From Saturnia japonica (lineage: Eukaryota; Arthropoda; Insecta; Lepidoptera; Saturniidae), in contig CM065310.1 of NCBI GenBank assembly GCA_033032175.1, forward strand, positions 8,866,001 through 8,930,000: a stretch of DNA of 64,000 bases. The letters are read 5' to 3'. The first letter of the stretch is position 1, and each line of letters starts with the position of its first letter. Positions 44,500 through 56,745 of this stretch are shown here, piece by piece. Under the pieces are notes generated by a model. The model did not search any database and had not been told where the DNA came from. It was given only the letters and a program-made list of their open reading frames with translations. The translations under genes were made by a program, and so were the position numbers.

Positions 44500-44850
44500 T
44501 ATTCCTAAAATATTGGCTCATCACCACCATGACCATTTCAGCCGAAAGACATTTACTGCTAGACAAAGACCTCCCCCAAAAATCGCCACAAAGACCAGTC
44601 CTGTGCTACCCGCATGCAGCGAGCTTACCGCAATCTTGGCCAGGTCGTCGGTCCACCTTGTGCTGGCACTGCTCAAGCCGTGTCTTTGGATATGTGTCCG
44701 CCACTCGAGAACTCTTTGGCTCCATCAGCCATCCGTTCTACGAACTACATGCTACGCCCACTGTCACTTAAGTCTAGCCATTCTTGGGGCGATTTCGGTT
44801 ACTTTGATTCTTCTACGAATCTCATTAATACTGATTATGTATTTCATCGT
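44500..44850 (-). pseudogene. RTE-type LINE, C-terminal tail and 3' end
   Basis: Reversed, the sequence begins upstream with the region before the 'GHVAR'-type motif. It reads through 'agaacggatggctgatggag', 'gtggaccgacgacctggcc' and 'ttgcggtaagctcgctgc', and ends 'agtaaatgtctttcggctg'. It is the same 3' portion as the RTE fragments at 4345 and 36625. The three plus-strand frames of 80-134 codons here are antisense readings of it. Confidence 0.7.
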
Positions 44851-44939
44851 ACATTTAAACTAATACGAAATAAAAACATTCTACAAAATTGCAATCATTT
44901 GTCAATTGTTTTAGCATGATGTTAACTAGTTAAATTTAA

Positions 44940-45146
44940 AAGAAAATTTTTAACAAAAAAGAAAACTTACTTCAATATTTTTGAGGAGTTAAATTAAAAT
45001 TAAAATAGGATCATTCGGTCATCATCTAATTAATCTAAATCTAATTCGGTTCATAAACAAAGAAGTTACGGCTGAATATCATTTTTTTTTAAAATACATT
45101 CGAATTGTGAAGCTCCTCGTTTTGTTGGAGTCGGTTAAGAAAGATA
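44940..45146 (+). mobile_element. MITE-like family D element, copy 4
   Basis: It begins 'aaatttttaacaaaaaagaaaac' and contains 'gttcataaacaaagaagttacgg' and 'acattcgaattgtgaag'. It ends 'ggagtcggttaagaaa'. The middle is shortened. Confidence 0.6.
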
Positions 45147-45386
45147 TAAAATTATTTTAAAAAACTCTATGTTGTACGAATTTAACACAAAAATATGGAA
45201 ATTATTTCAAAAATTATTATTCTCATTCCGCAATAGGGAACTTTTAACAAGAAAACTTTTCAATGTACTTCGACAGCAATGAACTGCAAAGTTACTGTGA
45301 GTACTAGGGAATAAATTTGGATCATTGTTTTCAATCGGTTACGAGTACATATTTGTAGAGTATCAGCTAAATTATTTATAAGAGCA

Positions 45387-45835
45387 CGGCAAAATGAGAG
45401 CACTGTGGCTGATGGTAAGCACAGTTCAATCCAAAAACAACGGCGACCACCGTGAGATCGTAATACATCGCTGTTCGCCGCTGTCGTAGTGGCTTTCTAA
45501 ACCTCTCTGCAACTGGATATACACTATAAAGCGTTTTTTATTCCCACGGAGTACATTGACGATCAAAAATGTGAAATTTGAAAATAATGTTGACACATTT
45601 ATTTTTGTGGTGTTGTACTAACGTATATTTTACGCTATAATTATTGGTATCGTAACATTTTAATTAATGAAATGAGAGTTTTTATTTATTATGGGAAATA
45701 TGTTATGTTTTTCAACAAATACTGGGTATACATCGGATGATCCCGGAACGTGTTTCCTTTAAGCGTGCTACTATGGCGGGTGTTGGACACTATTGTCATG
45801 TCCTATCACCTAGTATGCTAATTACCACACATTTA
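45387..45835 (+). repeat. Family E repeat interrupted by about 180 bp
   Basis: Left half 45387-45535 ('agcacggcaaaatgagagc', 'gctgatggtaagcacag', 'ccaaaaacaacggcgacc', 'tggatatacac'). Right half from about 45725 ('gggtatacatcggatgatcccg', 'gtgctactatggcgggtg'). The interrupting segment starts with 'ttttattcccacggagtac', which matches a family I block at 17455-17480 in reverse. Confidence 0.6.
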
Positions 45836-46409
45836 TTCGACTTTCGATAAACATTTTTTAATGACTGTTGATGTGAACTGAAGTTTAGATTCAACAGTAT
45901 GAGATAATAAATAACAGTCTTTGCATTGGTGCTTATATTTATATTTTTAGATTGACAATCCTGAGTTAGCAACTTAATGACTAACTACAGAGCGAGTGTT
46001 GTCTTCAGTCGGCCTGCCGGATCAACACTGGATAGTGTGTACGACGCGACACATACTTTGAGTATGATATAGATACTATAGATCGTCAAAAGCTTATATA
46101 AGTCATGACCAAAAACGGAATACACTACTGTGCGTATTATTTAGTTGTTTTATTTGTTAAACGAGTTAGGTATATCCAATTACAATACACGTAACCACAA
46201 TTAAACACGTCAACTAAACATTATATTAAAGTACAGTTTAAAACCTTAAATTTTGCAAAAATAAGCGAGATTAATTTTGGTCACGATATATGTAGGCTAA
46301 TTAATATACATGCTGAAAACATACACAAAAATGGTCTCATATTCTTATCAAGTTCTAACACAAGCGAATACTATGATCTTTCTTTTTCTAGATGCTGACC
46401 TATATAATA
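45836..46409. other. Unassigned sequence
   Basis: Nothing recognised. Confidence 0.35.
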
Positions 46410-46815
46410 TCTATACAAATAAATAAAATTGTAATGTTTGTTTGTAATGTCAAAATGACAGCTATTTACTAAATGCATATGAAAGTATTTACGGTATATA
46501 ATTTTTTTTTATGTTTGTCTGTCTGTCTATTTATTCAGTGTAATCTCCGAAACGGTTGGACCGATTTTGGCAGGACTTTCATTGGTAGATAGCTGATATT
46601 ATAAGGAGTAACATAGACTACTTTTATTGAAAAAAAAGAATTAGGGTTCCACCCAAATAAAAATCAATTCGGAAAAACGATGATTTTGGGGCGCTTAAAT
46701 GATGACTGAGTAAATCATGGCAGATATATCAAATTAAAGTAGTACATAGCTGAAGATCATTAAAAAACCACAAAAAGTCTACGAAAGCATATATCTGTCT
46801 TCTAAGGATCACCCA
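46410..46815 (+). mobile_element. Non-autonomous Helitron-like element, family G, copy 4 (3'-truncated)
   Basis: A|TCTATACAAATAAATAAAA at 46410, then 'ctgtctgtctatttattcag', 'ctccgaaacggttggaccg', 'tttggggcgcttaaatgatg' and 'aaggatcacccacaaat'. The last roughly 100 bp with the CTAG end are missing. Confidence 0.7.
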
Positions 46816-47394
46816 CAAATCTAAAATCTACACTTCTGTGCTGAAAGTGTTACATAATCTTTACTCGCATCGACATTTTAAAATCAGGTTAGATTGTGAT
46901 CAGACGCTGGGTTATATTAAAATAATCTCCATAATTTAATTTTAAATGAGTTAATAAACTGGCATGTGAGAAATAATTGTTTTAAATAGTTTGAGGTCTT
47001 ATGAAAATACTAGAACTCGTGCATTTTCAGTAAAACATCGTGAGGTGCAAACTTACAAAATATAAGTTTGTTTTGGTTTCCTGTATTTGCTACTTCCTTT
47101 ATGTTTGTTTGTTTGTTTTTTCCTCCCTTTGTCGATCTTACAGTGTTTTTGCTTACTTTTCAGTTATTTATAGGATTTATAAGACTCTAAATATTGAAAA
47201 CCAGACAAAAAAGCTAAAGGAAACAAAATACAGATTTCTCAATGAATTACAACATATATAAAAAATTTCTTCAATTTTATGTTAGTATCTAATTTCGTAC
47301 AATCCATTAAAACATGCAATAGCTGTAGTATACGCAATATGAATTATGAATTACCGGATTTAACTTATAAAAAGATTTGACCGGTTTTTACGTG
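46816..47394. other. Unassigned sequence
   Basis: Frame 47040-47261 starts with GTG and is not recognisable. No repeats seen. Confidence 0.35.
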
Positions 47395-47545
47395 ATTTTT
47401 TACTCGAGCAGTATATAAGTCATTACGCAATCAATACGCTATAAGAATTGTCAATATAATGAGTATGTAAAAATAAAATTACGAGGCGAAACTAATTACC
47501 GCGCAAAAAATGCGTGCCAGCCCGCTGTGCGTTACTAAGTACTTA
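47395..47545 (+). repeat. Family F repeat fragment
   Basis: 'aagtcattacgcaatcaat', 'acgctataagaattgtcaat', 'aattacgaggcgaaac' and 'accgcgcaaaaaatgcg' correspond to 2110-2230. Confidence 0.4.
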
Positions 47546-49094
47546 CTAATAACTTATATTTCTATATTGCTATGTACTACACTTCATTATAATTATTAAT
47601 ATTACTATTCTAAATTTGGCAACATCAAGTTTATACTATTTGTATCATCTTTTCTAACTTAAAAATAGATCAATGTATTTTGGGCATCAATGTGCCTTTC
47701 GTGAAACTTCAAAAAGCGAGGCTCGCCGCAAGATATCGGGTTGCTTGCAGTCGCCGGGAAATGACTAGGAAATTGCCCCATTATGCTTGCAAATCGTGAG
47801 CTGCATTCGAATTACTTCTTTGCTTGTAATTTTGCACGCTACGAAGCGAACGGAGAGAATAGCTTGAAAGCATCTACGCACTCAGTTGACGGGACGACAG
47901 ACATAATGGTGTGATAAAAGCGGTTCTTCAAAAGCAGATTTAAATTTTCTACGTCACATTTAAAACTGTAATCTCGCCTTTGTAGTAATTTATTGTAATG
48001 AAGTTATAGCAACAAAGTTACTTATCGCAGGGTGGTATCTAAACTGAAAAAAGTGACTGAGTCGACCGACATTTAAAAAATCATAGATATATTATGTATA
48101 TATATATATGTATGATTTAAAAAATTATGAAAGGCGTGCAATTGGCTCAGCCAGGTTATGGTCAGATTTGTACGTACCGTAGTATGTAATAGAACAGTTG
48201 TATCAACAGTGGCGTTAACTTGCAACAACCACATATTAGTGAAAATTCTAACACAGTGGCTTACTTCAGTCCGTGGTGTTTTTTTAATCTGCTAATTTTA
48301 AATATCCATTATTCGGTGACTTTGGTCGAAGTCACGGATGTAATGGTACCAAGATGGTATGGGGCGACATTAGCTTAGACTACCGAATAGATATATTTTG
48401 AAATTTGTAATAAACGACTTAAACTAGTATGATTTGAACTGTATTACTGCAGTATGCGCATTAGCGAAAAACAATTGGTGGGTTTCTGCTACCCTCGGGA
48501 GACTCAAAACTCCCCTTACGATACTTTTCAATAGTTTGTTTCCATTCAAATTAAAAGAAATCACACTTTCTCATAAACAGTTCGATATCTGCCCACTATA
48601 TTAATAATTCACAACATTTATGAAACAAAAAACTAAACTAAAATTACATAGAATCATGTCATAAATCAAAATATGTAACAATAACATAGAAACAAAACAA
48701 TATTTCACACCGTACAAAAAAATTAATTAACAAACTGGATCAAGATGTAAAAGTATTGTAATAAGTTCTACAAGCTAATAATACAGTGTAAATCGAGGGC
48801 CACGCATGAACAAAGCAAGGGTAAGCCTAGAGAGAGTACCCGCACGAGGGGGTTAAGTGCTCTCCACTGCTAATCGCTTACAAGGACCTCTTTAGAAGAT
48901 TCCAAGGGTTCTTTCGACGGATCACTATTGCTGGAGAAACACGCTTCGATGTTAGATAATTAGTTCTCTATAATTAGATTGGACTATTGATTCTAGTTAA
49001 TTAACTTTAATGTTTTATTATACCTTTTTATGTCAACCACCAAATTCGGCTTAATAATTATCTTAAAAGTGTATTCAACTAACGATACGAATAT
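47546..49094. other. Unassigned sequence with two GC-richer patches
   Basis: About 47690-47930 and 48785-48960 are clearly less A/T-rich than their surroundings and show no second copy in the window. The first holds an open plus-strand segment ending at a TGA near 47798, without an ATG or recognised domain. Both may be exons, untranslated RNA or unlisted repeats. Confidence 0.3.
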
Positions 49095-49190
49095 ATATAT
49101 ATGTACACCAAGACACGGTGAAGCTGTAAAAGACGTTTGAGGCTTCGGGGCACTTATGGCTAGCAATATAATCAGAACTTAATAAAATAT
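49095..49190 (+). repeat. Retroposon 3' end, family J copy 2
   Basis: 'acggtgaagctgtaaaagac', 'ggcttcggggcacttatgg' and 'tagcaatataatcag' match 20345-20430. It lacks the long A tail. Confidence 0.55.
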
Positions 49191-51989
49191 GTATAAAATC
49201 ATTAGAAACAATCGTTTTTAAATTACAAATCTAATTGTGATACTGGAATTTTATAATGATAATAATAATATCGGTATTTCTATGATATCATAAGAATGTA
49301 TATGTATAAGCCCAAACTATTTGCCATCGATGTTACCATTTTGTTACAATATGTGTCCTATCATATTGGACTAATTGGGCGTGATTTGTACTGTAAATTT
49401 GTGAGTATTACAAAATAAAATTAATAATCTAACACTCGGTAAATATAGAGTGTAAGACTAGTATCAATATTTTCAAAAACAACAAAATAAATATAGTTGA
49501 AATGGTTTTGTGAAATTAATAAACCACAATCATTTTACACAAAACCAGTTTGAATAAACACACCCTAAGATTTTATTTAAAATGGAGTATAAACATTTTT
49601 ACAGTGTAGATGCTGACACAAATTAACATAGGTACCTATTTTTTAACTTCGGAGTGATAAATTGCATATAGTATGTCTTTTAAGTCCCGTACCCGTCGTA
49701 AAACATACTTACCGTATTTACATTCAAATAAGCAAATGAATGATTTTTATAAATAATTATATATATTTATATTAGAGAAGTCTTAAAATATTACTTATAT
49801 CATTTTAATATTATAGTACCAACTAGTAATTGATAAAAATCTCTACATATTATATTAACACAATCAAGAGTCAAGTATCGTCCTATACAATTTTATTTTC
49901 TAATATGACTTACCAAAAAATAACATAATAATGTGTCCCCATGTGTACAGCTTACGAATCGTCTTTTATGCTATTAAAAATGTTATAAATATTAATACAT
50001 GTGAAATATACAGAAATCTTTTGCTTTTGATGTTTCTTTGAACGTGTGACTTTCATGTCTAAAGCATAAATTAATATCACATTAACATATACTTTGCGGT
50101 TACTTTTTATAAAAGAAACCTTGGTATTATGATTGATAAGCCTATGTACAAAAGGTGTCAAATATCAATCCTATTTTTTCCCAGAATTAATTTCAGAAAT
50201 ATATTTTTTAAAATCGTAATAAAATCTAAATATTCAACCGTAAATAACAAATATGTCTTTTGCAAGTGATATTTGGCAATCGTTTGTATCGTGATCATAG
50301 ACGAAAAGAAATATATATCTCTACTTTTTCTTTATATACCTAAGGTGAATCTTAACATATCTATAAACCATAGTTTCGATAAAACAAAATAAAATATATT
50401 ATGTAAATATGAGTTCATTTGGTGAAGTCGTTCGTAAGTTGTAGAATCACTAATAGACGCGCACTATATATTTATTAAAAGTTATGAGTAAGGCCAGATC
50501 CGACTAACCAAATCAGTCAGGCTATGAGTTTTTAATCACAGGTCGGTTGTTAAAATACACAATATAAATTTTTAAATGAACTGCACGAAGCAATTCGAAA
50601 TATTGATTTTAAAATATGAACACAATTATAGTGATGCTTGCTATAATGTTTTTATGGAGGCGTATGTTAAAATATGTGATAGTAGGTCGAGTAAGTAAGC
50701 TTTATATTATTACAATATTGTTTACTATAAATAACTGAAAACCTTGGAAGTTAAAACATAACATATTTGTGTTGAAATACAATTATCTTTCGAAAACTTG
50801 TTAGCACGCTTACAATTAATTATTATTAAATTGCATATTTCGGCTTTGTTCTCTAATTTTCCTATTCTACGTATAAATTTAATCCGAAGACTATTAAATT
50901 ACTGTAATGCTTTACCATCTAAGTTGTTATTACTATGTAGAATCTACAATAGGCTTGTACTGCTAATATTTATTTGAAATTTTATTTTTCGAGTCTCAAA
51001 TCACACAAACAAAGATCGAGTAGTTATTTATAATTATTATTCGTAGTTCTAAACGCATATTAGTTCGTGACGTGAATATTTTAACGCGCGCCCCTCAATA
51101 CTTAATTTAATTCGACCTAAACCAACATCATCTTACTTAATTCGTAAATATTGTTTTTACATACGTTACTGTGTTTGTTATAACCAGGGGTTAATACATA
51201 CTATTATTTTATATAAAAGTTATTATCAGAAACCACAAATATTTTTTTTTTTATATATACCTAATAAAGTGTAATAACCGTTGAAAGATAATGCTGGCGA
51301 CTTTCATTCCATACAAAATTATTTCTCTGTTCTATCCATGGATAACGATACTAGAGAAAAGCTTTTTATACCAATTAACCAATAGAACTGCCAATATTTT
51401 TTTATTTTTTCTAACACCTCTCCCGACTTACTTCATCTTCACGAGGCTCAGATTTCATACACACTGTCTTACTAATACGAAATGTTCACTCTTTGTATAA
51501 CTATTCCCTATTATTCCCAATTGTTATTCCCTAGTGTAATTCTTTGTTTAAATACACTTCTATGTGGTTTCAGGCAGGTTGTTTACGAAATAAAATTCAT
51601 CGAATAAACTCAATCAAAAGGGATCTATATTACTGACTTTATTATATTGCCGTTTTTTATTTGTGTAAAAAACTGATATTGAAAAATTAATTTATAATTC
51701 AGAATAATAAATAAAATAACCAAAATAGTAACGGACTGGCCTTAACCATCCGTGATTTCATTTATTTTGATTGACGAAGCCGTTACTTAGCGCAAATCCA
51801 ACGTAAATAATTGATTAAAAAAATCTCTTCACTACTTTTGCTTGTAATATCAAATGTAAATGTAATTAATTGTAGTCGTTTCACATCTCGTTTGGGGCAT
51901 ATTATTTAAATAATTTAATAATTATTTTTGTAACTATTATATCATTTGTTCTTTAAAAGTTAATAACGATCGGGTTTGCACACATTTAT
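49191..51989. other. Unassigned 2.8 kb AT-rich stretch
   Basis: No gene, repeat family or element terminus recognised. Small frames (49952-50161 minus, 51291-51500 plus) are low-complexity. Confidence 0.35.
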
Positions 51990-52060
51990 CTGGATATGCA
52001 CAGGTTGACCCCGAACCACGACACGCAAAAGGGAGTCACTATGACGGAAAGTCAGTCAAA
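51990..52060 (+). repeat. Family E fragment
   Basis: 'ctggatatgcacaggttgaccccg', 'accacgacacgcaaaagg' and 'gtcactatgacgg' match the middle of family E. Confidence 0.45.
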
Positions 52061-53080
52061 ACAACCCTACCAACCCATTATCGCCATTTCCTCGTTTGAT
52101 TCTCAGCAGGGTGCACCACATGCAGGTGAGGTTAGCTTGGGTGTCTCAGTTCTAAAGATGTAATGCAACACCATTCACTCCTCTATATTGTCTCTTATGG
52201 TCACATTCCTACATTCATATTATTTGTTTTATCCTTTCACCCCATTTCATCGTTAATGAGATACAATCACAGTCCAAATATCCTTTCCTTCCATTACAGC
52301 AGGTAACAAAAAAATATTAACGTAACATGATGCTCACCGCCTTATAATGTTGTCTTACTCAACAAATGATATCTGCAAATGGCACACACGCGGCATATAA
52401 AACGTACCCGTTTCACCCCTCGCCTGTAAATTTACCAAGGCTTAATGAAACCAAGAAACGCAGTGTCGAACGCTACAGATTTGATTAGTACAGTACGCCA
52501 AGCACGTACTAGTTATGTTCATTTGATTAAATGAATATTTGACTTAGAATAGTTTGCTCACAACGCGCGACATTTGACAATGTCAAGCTATGTTAAGAAT
52601 TTTAATATGTCATCTCATCTTGTTATATCGCTTCACCTACGTTATTAATTAATGTTTAAAACACAATAGCGAATAAATGTGTAATCAAATTTTCTAATCG
52701 TGATAACATAAAGCTATGTACTCATGTTTATTCTTCGGAGATTAGCTTAAAAACTAATAATAACATTAATATAACTGTATCGGAAATCAACTCACTGACA
52801 CTAATACCAAAATTTATCAATGGTGTACTTAAATAAACTATACTAACCAGCTAATGTACCTGATGTCTATTATGTGAAATTTTCGGATTGTTAAACAAAT
52901 AATTAAAAACAAATATATAATTATTAAATTAATAAATATATATATTTACGATTTCTTAAAACTCTTCAATTTTGTTTGTTTTTGTAACCTATCGTAATCC
53001 AAAATACGTTTAAGTGTTTATAATAACAGAATATATCTTCAAATAAATATTAAACGGTAAAGACATTTGAACCTGCAACT
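52061..53080. other. Unassigned sequence
   Basis: A CT-rich segment at about 52080-52310 ends 'ccattacagcaggtaac', resembling a polypyrimidine tract and splice acceptor, but no frame follows. Otherwise nothing recognised. Confidence 0.3.
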
Positions 53081-53354
53081 TTAAATTGAACACAACATTT
53101 CACGGAATGTCAGTTCACAAAGAATTCTATTTGCCTCTTTTGGGAAATTCAAATATCCAGGAAAGGATTCGTAAATCACGTGCACGTAGGAAAGTATGTG
53201 TACAATAGCAGCCGATGCGTTATCTGGACCCATAGCCCGGAGGCTGCGATTCCCACTGTCACCTATATAAAATACGGGTGTCATCAAAAATGCAACGATA
53301 CATGCCGCATGAATTATATTCACAACGCATTGAAATGCGAAAATAGCTACACTA
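53081..53354 (-). CDS. Unrecognised open segment, possible terminal exon of a membrane or secreted protein
   Basis: The minus-strand frame is open from about 53354 to a TAA at 53083-53081 (about 90 codons). It begins just after an ATTTAG that could act as a splice acceptor behind a T-rich run. The first part is hydrophobic (VAIFAFQCVVNIIHAACIVA, then FLMTPVFYIG). The second is polar to amphipathic (SGNRSLRAMGPDNAS, then FPKEANRILCEL). There is no ATG at the left edge and no match to a transposon protein I know. Composition is less A/T-rich than the neighbours. It could also be an unlisted repeat or chance, since the plus strand has an overlapping open frame (53180-53419). Confidence 0.25.
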
Positions 53355-53504
53355 AATGTTTAAAAATTATTTATAAAAATAAAACTACTAAACAAAGTTT
53401 AAAAGTAACCACAATGTAATTTTTCTTATATTATTACCATTTTTTTAATCTCTATATAACGTTTAAATAAACTATTGAAATTAATAGACACTAATATCAT
53501 AAAA

Positions 53505-53725
53505 CTCAAGACATATTGTTGTTTTTTTGTTTGTTAGAACGCGCTAATCTCTGGAACTCCAGTCAGATTTTTAGTTAGAAAATTACTCTTGTATTTTATA
53601 GCCAATTTATGAAACAAGTTATAGTCTATATAATTTCACGTTACGTCATTAAAAAGCGAAGCAGTAGCCATGAATTTCAAGTAACCTGGTAAGCTGTAGG
53701 CAAGTAGGGAAAGTGAGAACAACGA
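53505..53725 (+). mobile_element. Family K Helitron-like fragment
   Basis: 'tttgttagaacgcgctaatctc', 'ggaactccagtcagatttt', 'atttcacgttacgtcattaaa' and 'taacctggtaagctgtagg' match 7884-8098 and 5305-5420. Confidence 0.5.
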
Positions 53726-54274
53726 TACTATATAAATAACAACAACACGGAAGAGTTGGTCGAATAAAACCACAGATGAAATCAAAGGGCTCAACTAGTC
53801 AGTTATATTAATACTATGTTTTTAAATGATGTATTGACAACAAATGTTCCATGGAACAAGTTTAGAAATATAATATTAAACTTTATTTATGAACTTTAAA
53901 TATTATAGTCAGCCTAGCTATGTTACGTCGCAGGAATGCGAGCGATATGAAACCGTACCTATTGTATTCCATAAATTCGACAATGAGGGTCTCTTATTTT
54001 AAAATTAATACTACTTTAAAGACTTTATAAACTTAATGCGTAAACCATTATTCCACTTAAAAGTCTCAAACTTATAAAGAAATATTGAAATTATTGAAAA
54101 TTCCAAGTTATATAAATTTCTTTTAGTTTGCAGTACCTTACTGCCAGCCCCTCTGAACAGTGTCCAAAGATATCCTTTTCCTATAACTTTAGATAATTAC
54201 ATTTAAACTGCAATATGTTATTATGTAGTTATGAATATGATATTATTTTTAGTCATTTAGGTAGTTTTAGTTAG
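53726..54274. other. Unassigned AT-rich sequence
   Basis: Nothing recognised. Confidence 0.35.
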
Positions 54275-54470
54275 CTCGATTATTGGGCCGAAAGGTAGCG
54301 GGTTCGATTCCCGCACATGGCTGACATTTGTGTGATGAGCATAATTGTCACTTTAGTGTCCGAGTGTTAAATATTTATACATTTAAATTGACTTTTTACT
54401 TACTATAATTATAAGTTATGCTTAATCTGGAATGAAATGATCGTGTGTGAAATTTGGTCTTCATATATTA
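54275..54470 (+). mobile_element. tRNA-derived SINE (family S2)
   Basis: B-box GGTTCGATTCC at about 54301-54311 follows 'gccgaaaggtagcg'. The body has 'catttgtgtgatgagcata', 'tagtgtccgagtgttaaat' and 'gaatgaaatgatcgtgtgtg' and ends in a run of A after 'cttcatatatt'. The A box is degraded. This body is common in Lepidoptera as a tRNA-related SINE. Confidence 0.6.
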
Positions 54471-54809
54471 AAAAAAAATATGCGCGACTGGACTTTACTC
54501 TTTAAGAACAATTTTCTCAGGGAAAATATAAAATAATAATATTGATGTCTCATCGATTATCAATGAAATCGGGTCTTATGGAGCAAACTTCAAGTATGTT
54601 ATAAATGGTATAGAAAAATCCATGTAATGTTATTTCTGTTTTATACACTGATTTAATAGTTAATTTCAAAATAATCAAACCTAGGTACTAGAATTTTGTG
54701 TCCAATAACATTTTACACATATATGCTATCTTCCTTACTTACTTACTTCGGAGACCAACTAGTTTATAGAGTTACACATACGAACTTACGATATCTGATT
54801 ACTAATTTA

Positions 54810-55125
54810 AACCGGCGGAACATCGATTCGAAGTCCGCGGGTTCGAACAGTACGAACACTTTTTTCGGAATTCACGTGTATTTACTAATTCAAATTGTTA
54901 ACACCGTCGGCTGACGGTAAAGTTAAACATCAAGAGGAATCCGAAATACAAAACCATCAGAAATACATTTGTAGTAGGTATGTGGGAAAAATATAGAACT
55001 GTTGATTTATCGGTATTTGAAAGCGCCAATACGTTGTGGACAGGCATGGTGATTAAGCCTTCGTCTTCTTTTAGGAAGAGGCCTTCGTCCAGCATTGACA
55101 CAGCCTGGCTGTATCATTATTAGTT
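54810..55125 (+). mobile_element. Degraded tRNA-derived SINE (family S3)
   Basis: 'tccgcgggttcgaacag' (B-box-like, about 54833-54850) is followed by 'gttaaacatcaagaggaatcc', 'gcatggtgattaagcc' and 'aagaggccttcgtccagcattgacacag'. This is the recognisable order of a lepidopteran SINE whose usual tail is 'gaggaggcccgtgcccagcag'. Strongly diverged. Confidence 0.5.
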
Positions 55126-55321
55126 TACGAACTTTTACCAAATATTTGGCAGCCGGCTTCAAAATTGACTGAAAAACTGACTTATTCTAACTGTATTGTA
55201 TCATTAATTGTAATTTAATTATTTTGTACAAAAAATCAAAATAAATAAATCAATTTATTATGAGTTTAGATAAATCATAGACACTGTAAAAAATTAAACC
55301 TTATTTTATTTTATAGTAGTA

Positions 55322-55645
55322 TGGCGAAGTAAAGGCACAGTATAATCCAAAAATAACAGCGACCATACACCGAGAGATCAGTAATCCGTTGACGATCATC
55401 GCTATCCATACCAGCCACCAAGCCTCACGTCATAGGCAGCTTGATATAGAATGCTTGAATCGTCACGTAAGGCCAGGTGAGATTGTGGCCACAATGCTAA
55501 ACCTATAACTCTTACTGTATAGCAATCTCTTACTGTTACTGTTAGAGTTTATCATCATGATTACTTGATTGATTACTGAATATATTATTTCGGCTGATCC
55601 CAGAACGCGACACGTCTAAAGGAATTGTAATGATTGGCTTTATAT
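55322..55645 (+). repeat. Family E repeat, copy
   Basis: 'tatggcgaagtaaaggcacag', 'tccaaaaataacagcgacc', 'ccgagagatcagtaat' and, at the right, 'cggctgatcccagaacgcgac'. A middle block ('gccaggtgagattgtgg') is specific to this copy. Confidence 0.6.
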
Positions 55646-56214
55646 CAATTTAGTAACATTATGTTATTATTATTTATAAACTCATATTTCGTATAGGTAA
55701 CCCAAAGGCATCAGGTAGGTTATTTAATATCTAAAAATTTGTTTGTTGAGTTGTCTGTTATATTTATTTCTTTTTTTATCGGCTTTGTTATATTATGTAT
55801 AATTTTAATTAGAATTTTGGTTTGTTATTGTTTACGTGAAACTTTGCCAAAAATGTCATGTCTCTAATATTATAAAGTATTTTAACGCATGCGCTGGGTT
55901 ACCTTTAAATATGATAAGGTAAATTTATAAATAATAATAACATAAACATGAATGGAATAAATTGGTATAGAGCCAATCATTACATTCTCTGCCGACTAGA
56001 ACGTATCATCATACCATGCGTCACCGAACAAGACCGTAGCGGCAGCGTATTCCTAACGAGAATAATTTGCATGTGCCTGCAAGGTCCGTACCTGGCACAC
56101 AACGTTGCCGAACCGGTGTGCGCAGGCGGTCCACCGCGGTGTTCTTGTCACTATCACGTCATTTCTGGTATCCTTTTTCTTCTTTCTCGTCCAAAATGAT
56201 AGCAATATTACCAA
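55646..56214. other. Unassigned sequence with a GC-richer open frame
   Basis: A plus-strand frame at 55948-56199 opens with ATG and gives 83 residues, including LERIIIPCVTEQDRSG and AEPVCAGGPPRCSCHYH. No domain recognised. The segment 55990-56170 is clearly less A/T-rich than its surroundings and could equally be a decayed repeat read in antisense. Confidence 0.25.
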
Positions 56215-56350
56215 CTAGATGTGCCCTCGGCTCCGTACGCGTTATCTAGGTACAGAATGAGTGTTTTTTTTTTAAAGATAAGGACCAAGTTTTTAAGGGG
56301 TAAAACAAAATTGATCAAAATGTATCGAGTAGTTTTTGTGTGATGAGCGC
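56215..56350 (-). mobile_element. Reversed Helitron-like 3' end
   Basis: CTAG at 56215-56218 followed by 'atgtgccctcggctccgtacgc' is the reversed 3' terminus type also seen at 28207 and 32139. The rest of the element is not delimited. Confidence 0.4.
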
Positions 56351-56639
56351 ATTTTATTTAAATAGATTGTCTAACATTATTTTTTTAAATAGTTATATCA
56401 ATTTGATTAATAAAAGAAAATTGACATCAATTCAACGATACACTGATGTGTGCACGCAATACTCATTTGTATGCGAAAATTACATATCTGGTACTGTACG
56501 TTATAGTATATATTCTGAATGGACATAATACCCGTTAATGGTATCATACGGTCATAGAACGCGGTCGATCCTTTGCAGTGGGCATAGTAGTACGTATCGT
56601 GTTTCTTTACGTGCCTGATACGTTCATAACACGGTCATA

Positions 56640-56745
56640 GTTTACTCCGCTTATGTGGGGAGAGTCCTTAAGCGTGGCACTATGGCGGGGTGGCACAATT
56701 GTCCATGTGCTACCATGAAGCATCATAATCCTATTCTCAGTTAAA
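56640..56745 (+). repeat. Family E 3' fragment
   Basis: 'ttaagcgtggcactatggcgg', 'gtggcacaattgtcc' and 'gtgctacca' match the right part of the 45.4 kb copy. Confidence 0.4.

Noticed and set aside
44459..44919. Three overlapping plus-strand open frames of 80-134 codons
   Set aside because: They are antisense readings of a reversed RTE LINE tail (44500-44850), shown by the match to the fragments at 4345 and 36625.
51291..51500. An ATG-started 69-codon hydrophobic frame
   Set aside because: Low-complexity AT-rich sequence with no splice, promoter or homology support. Such frames are expected by chance.
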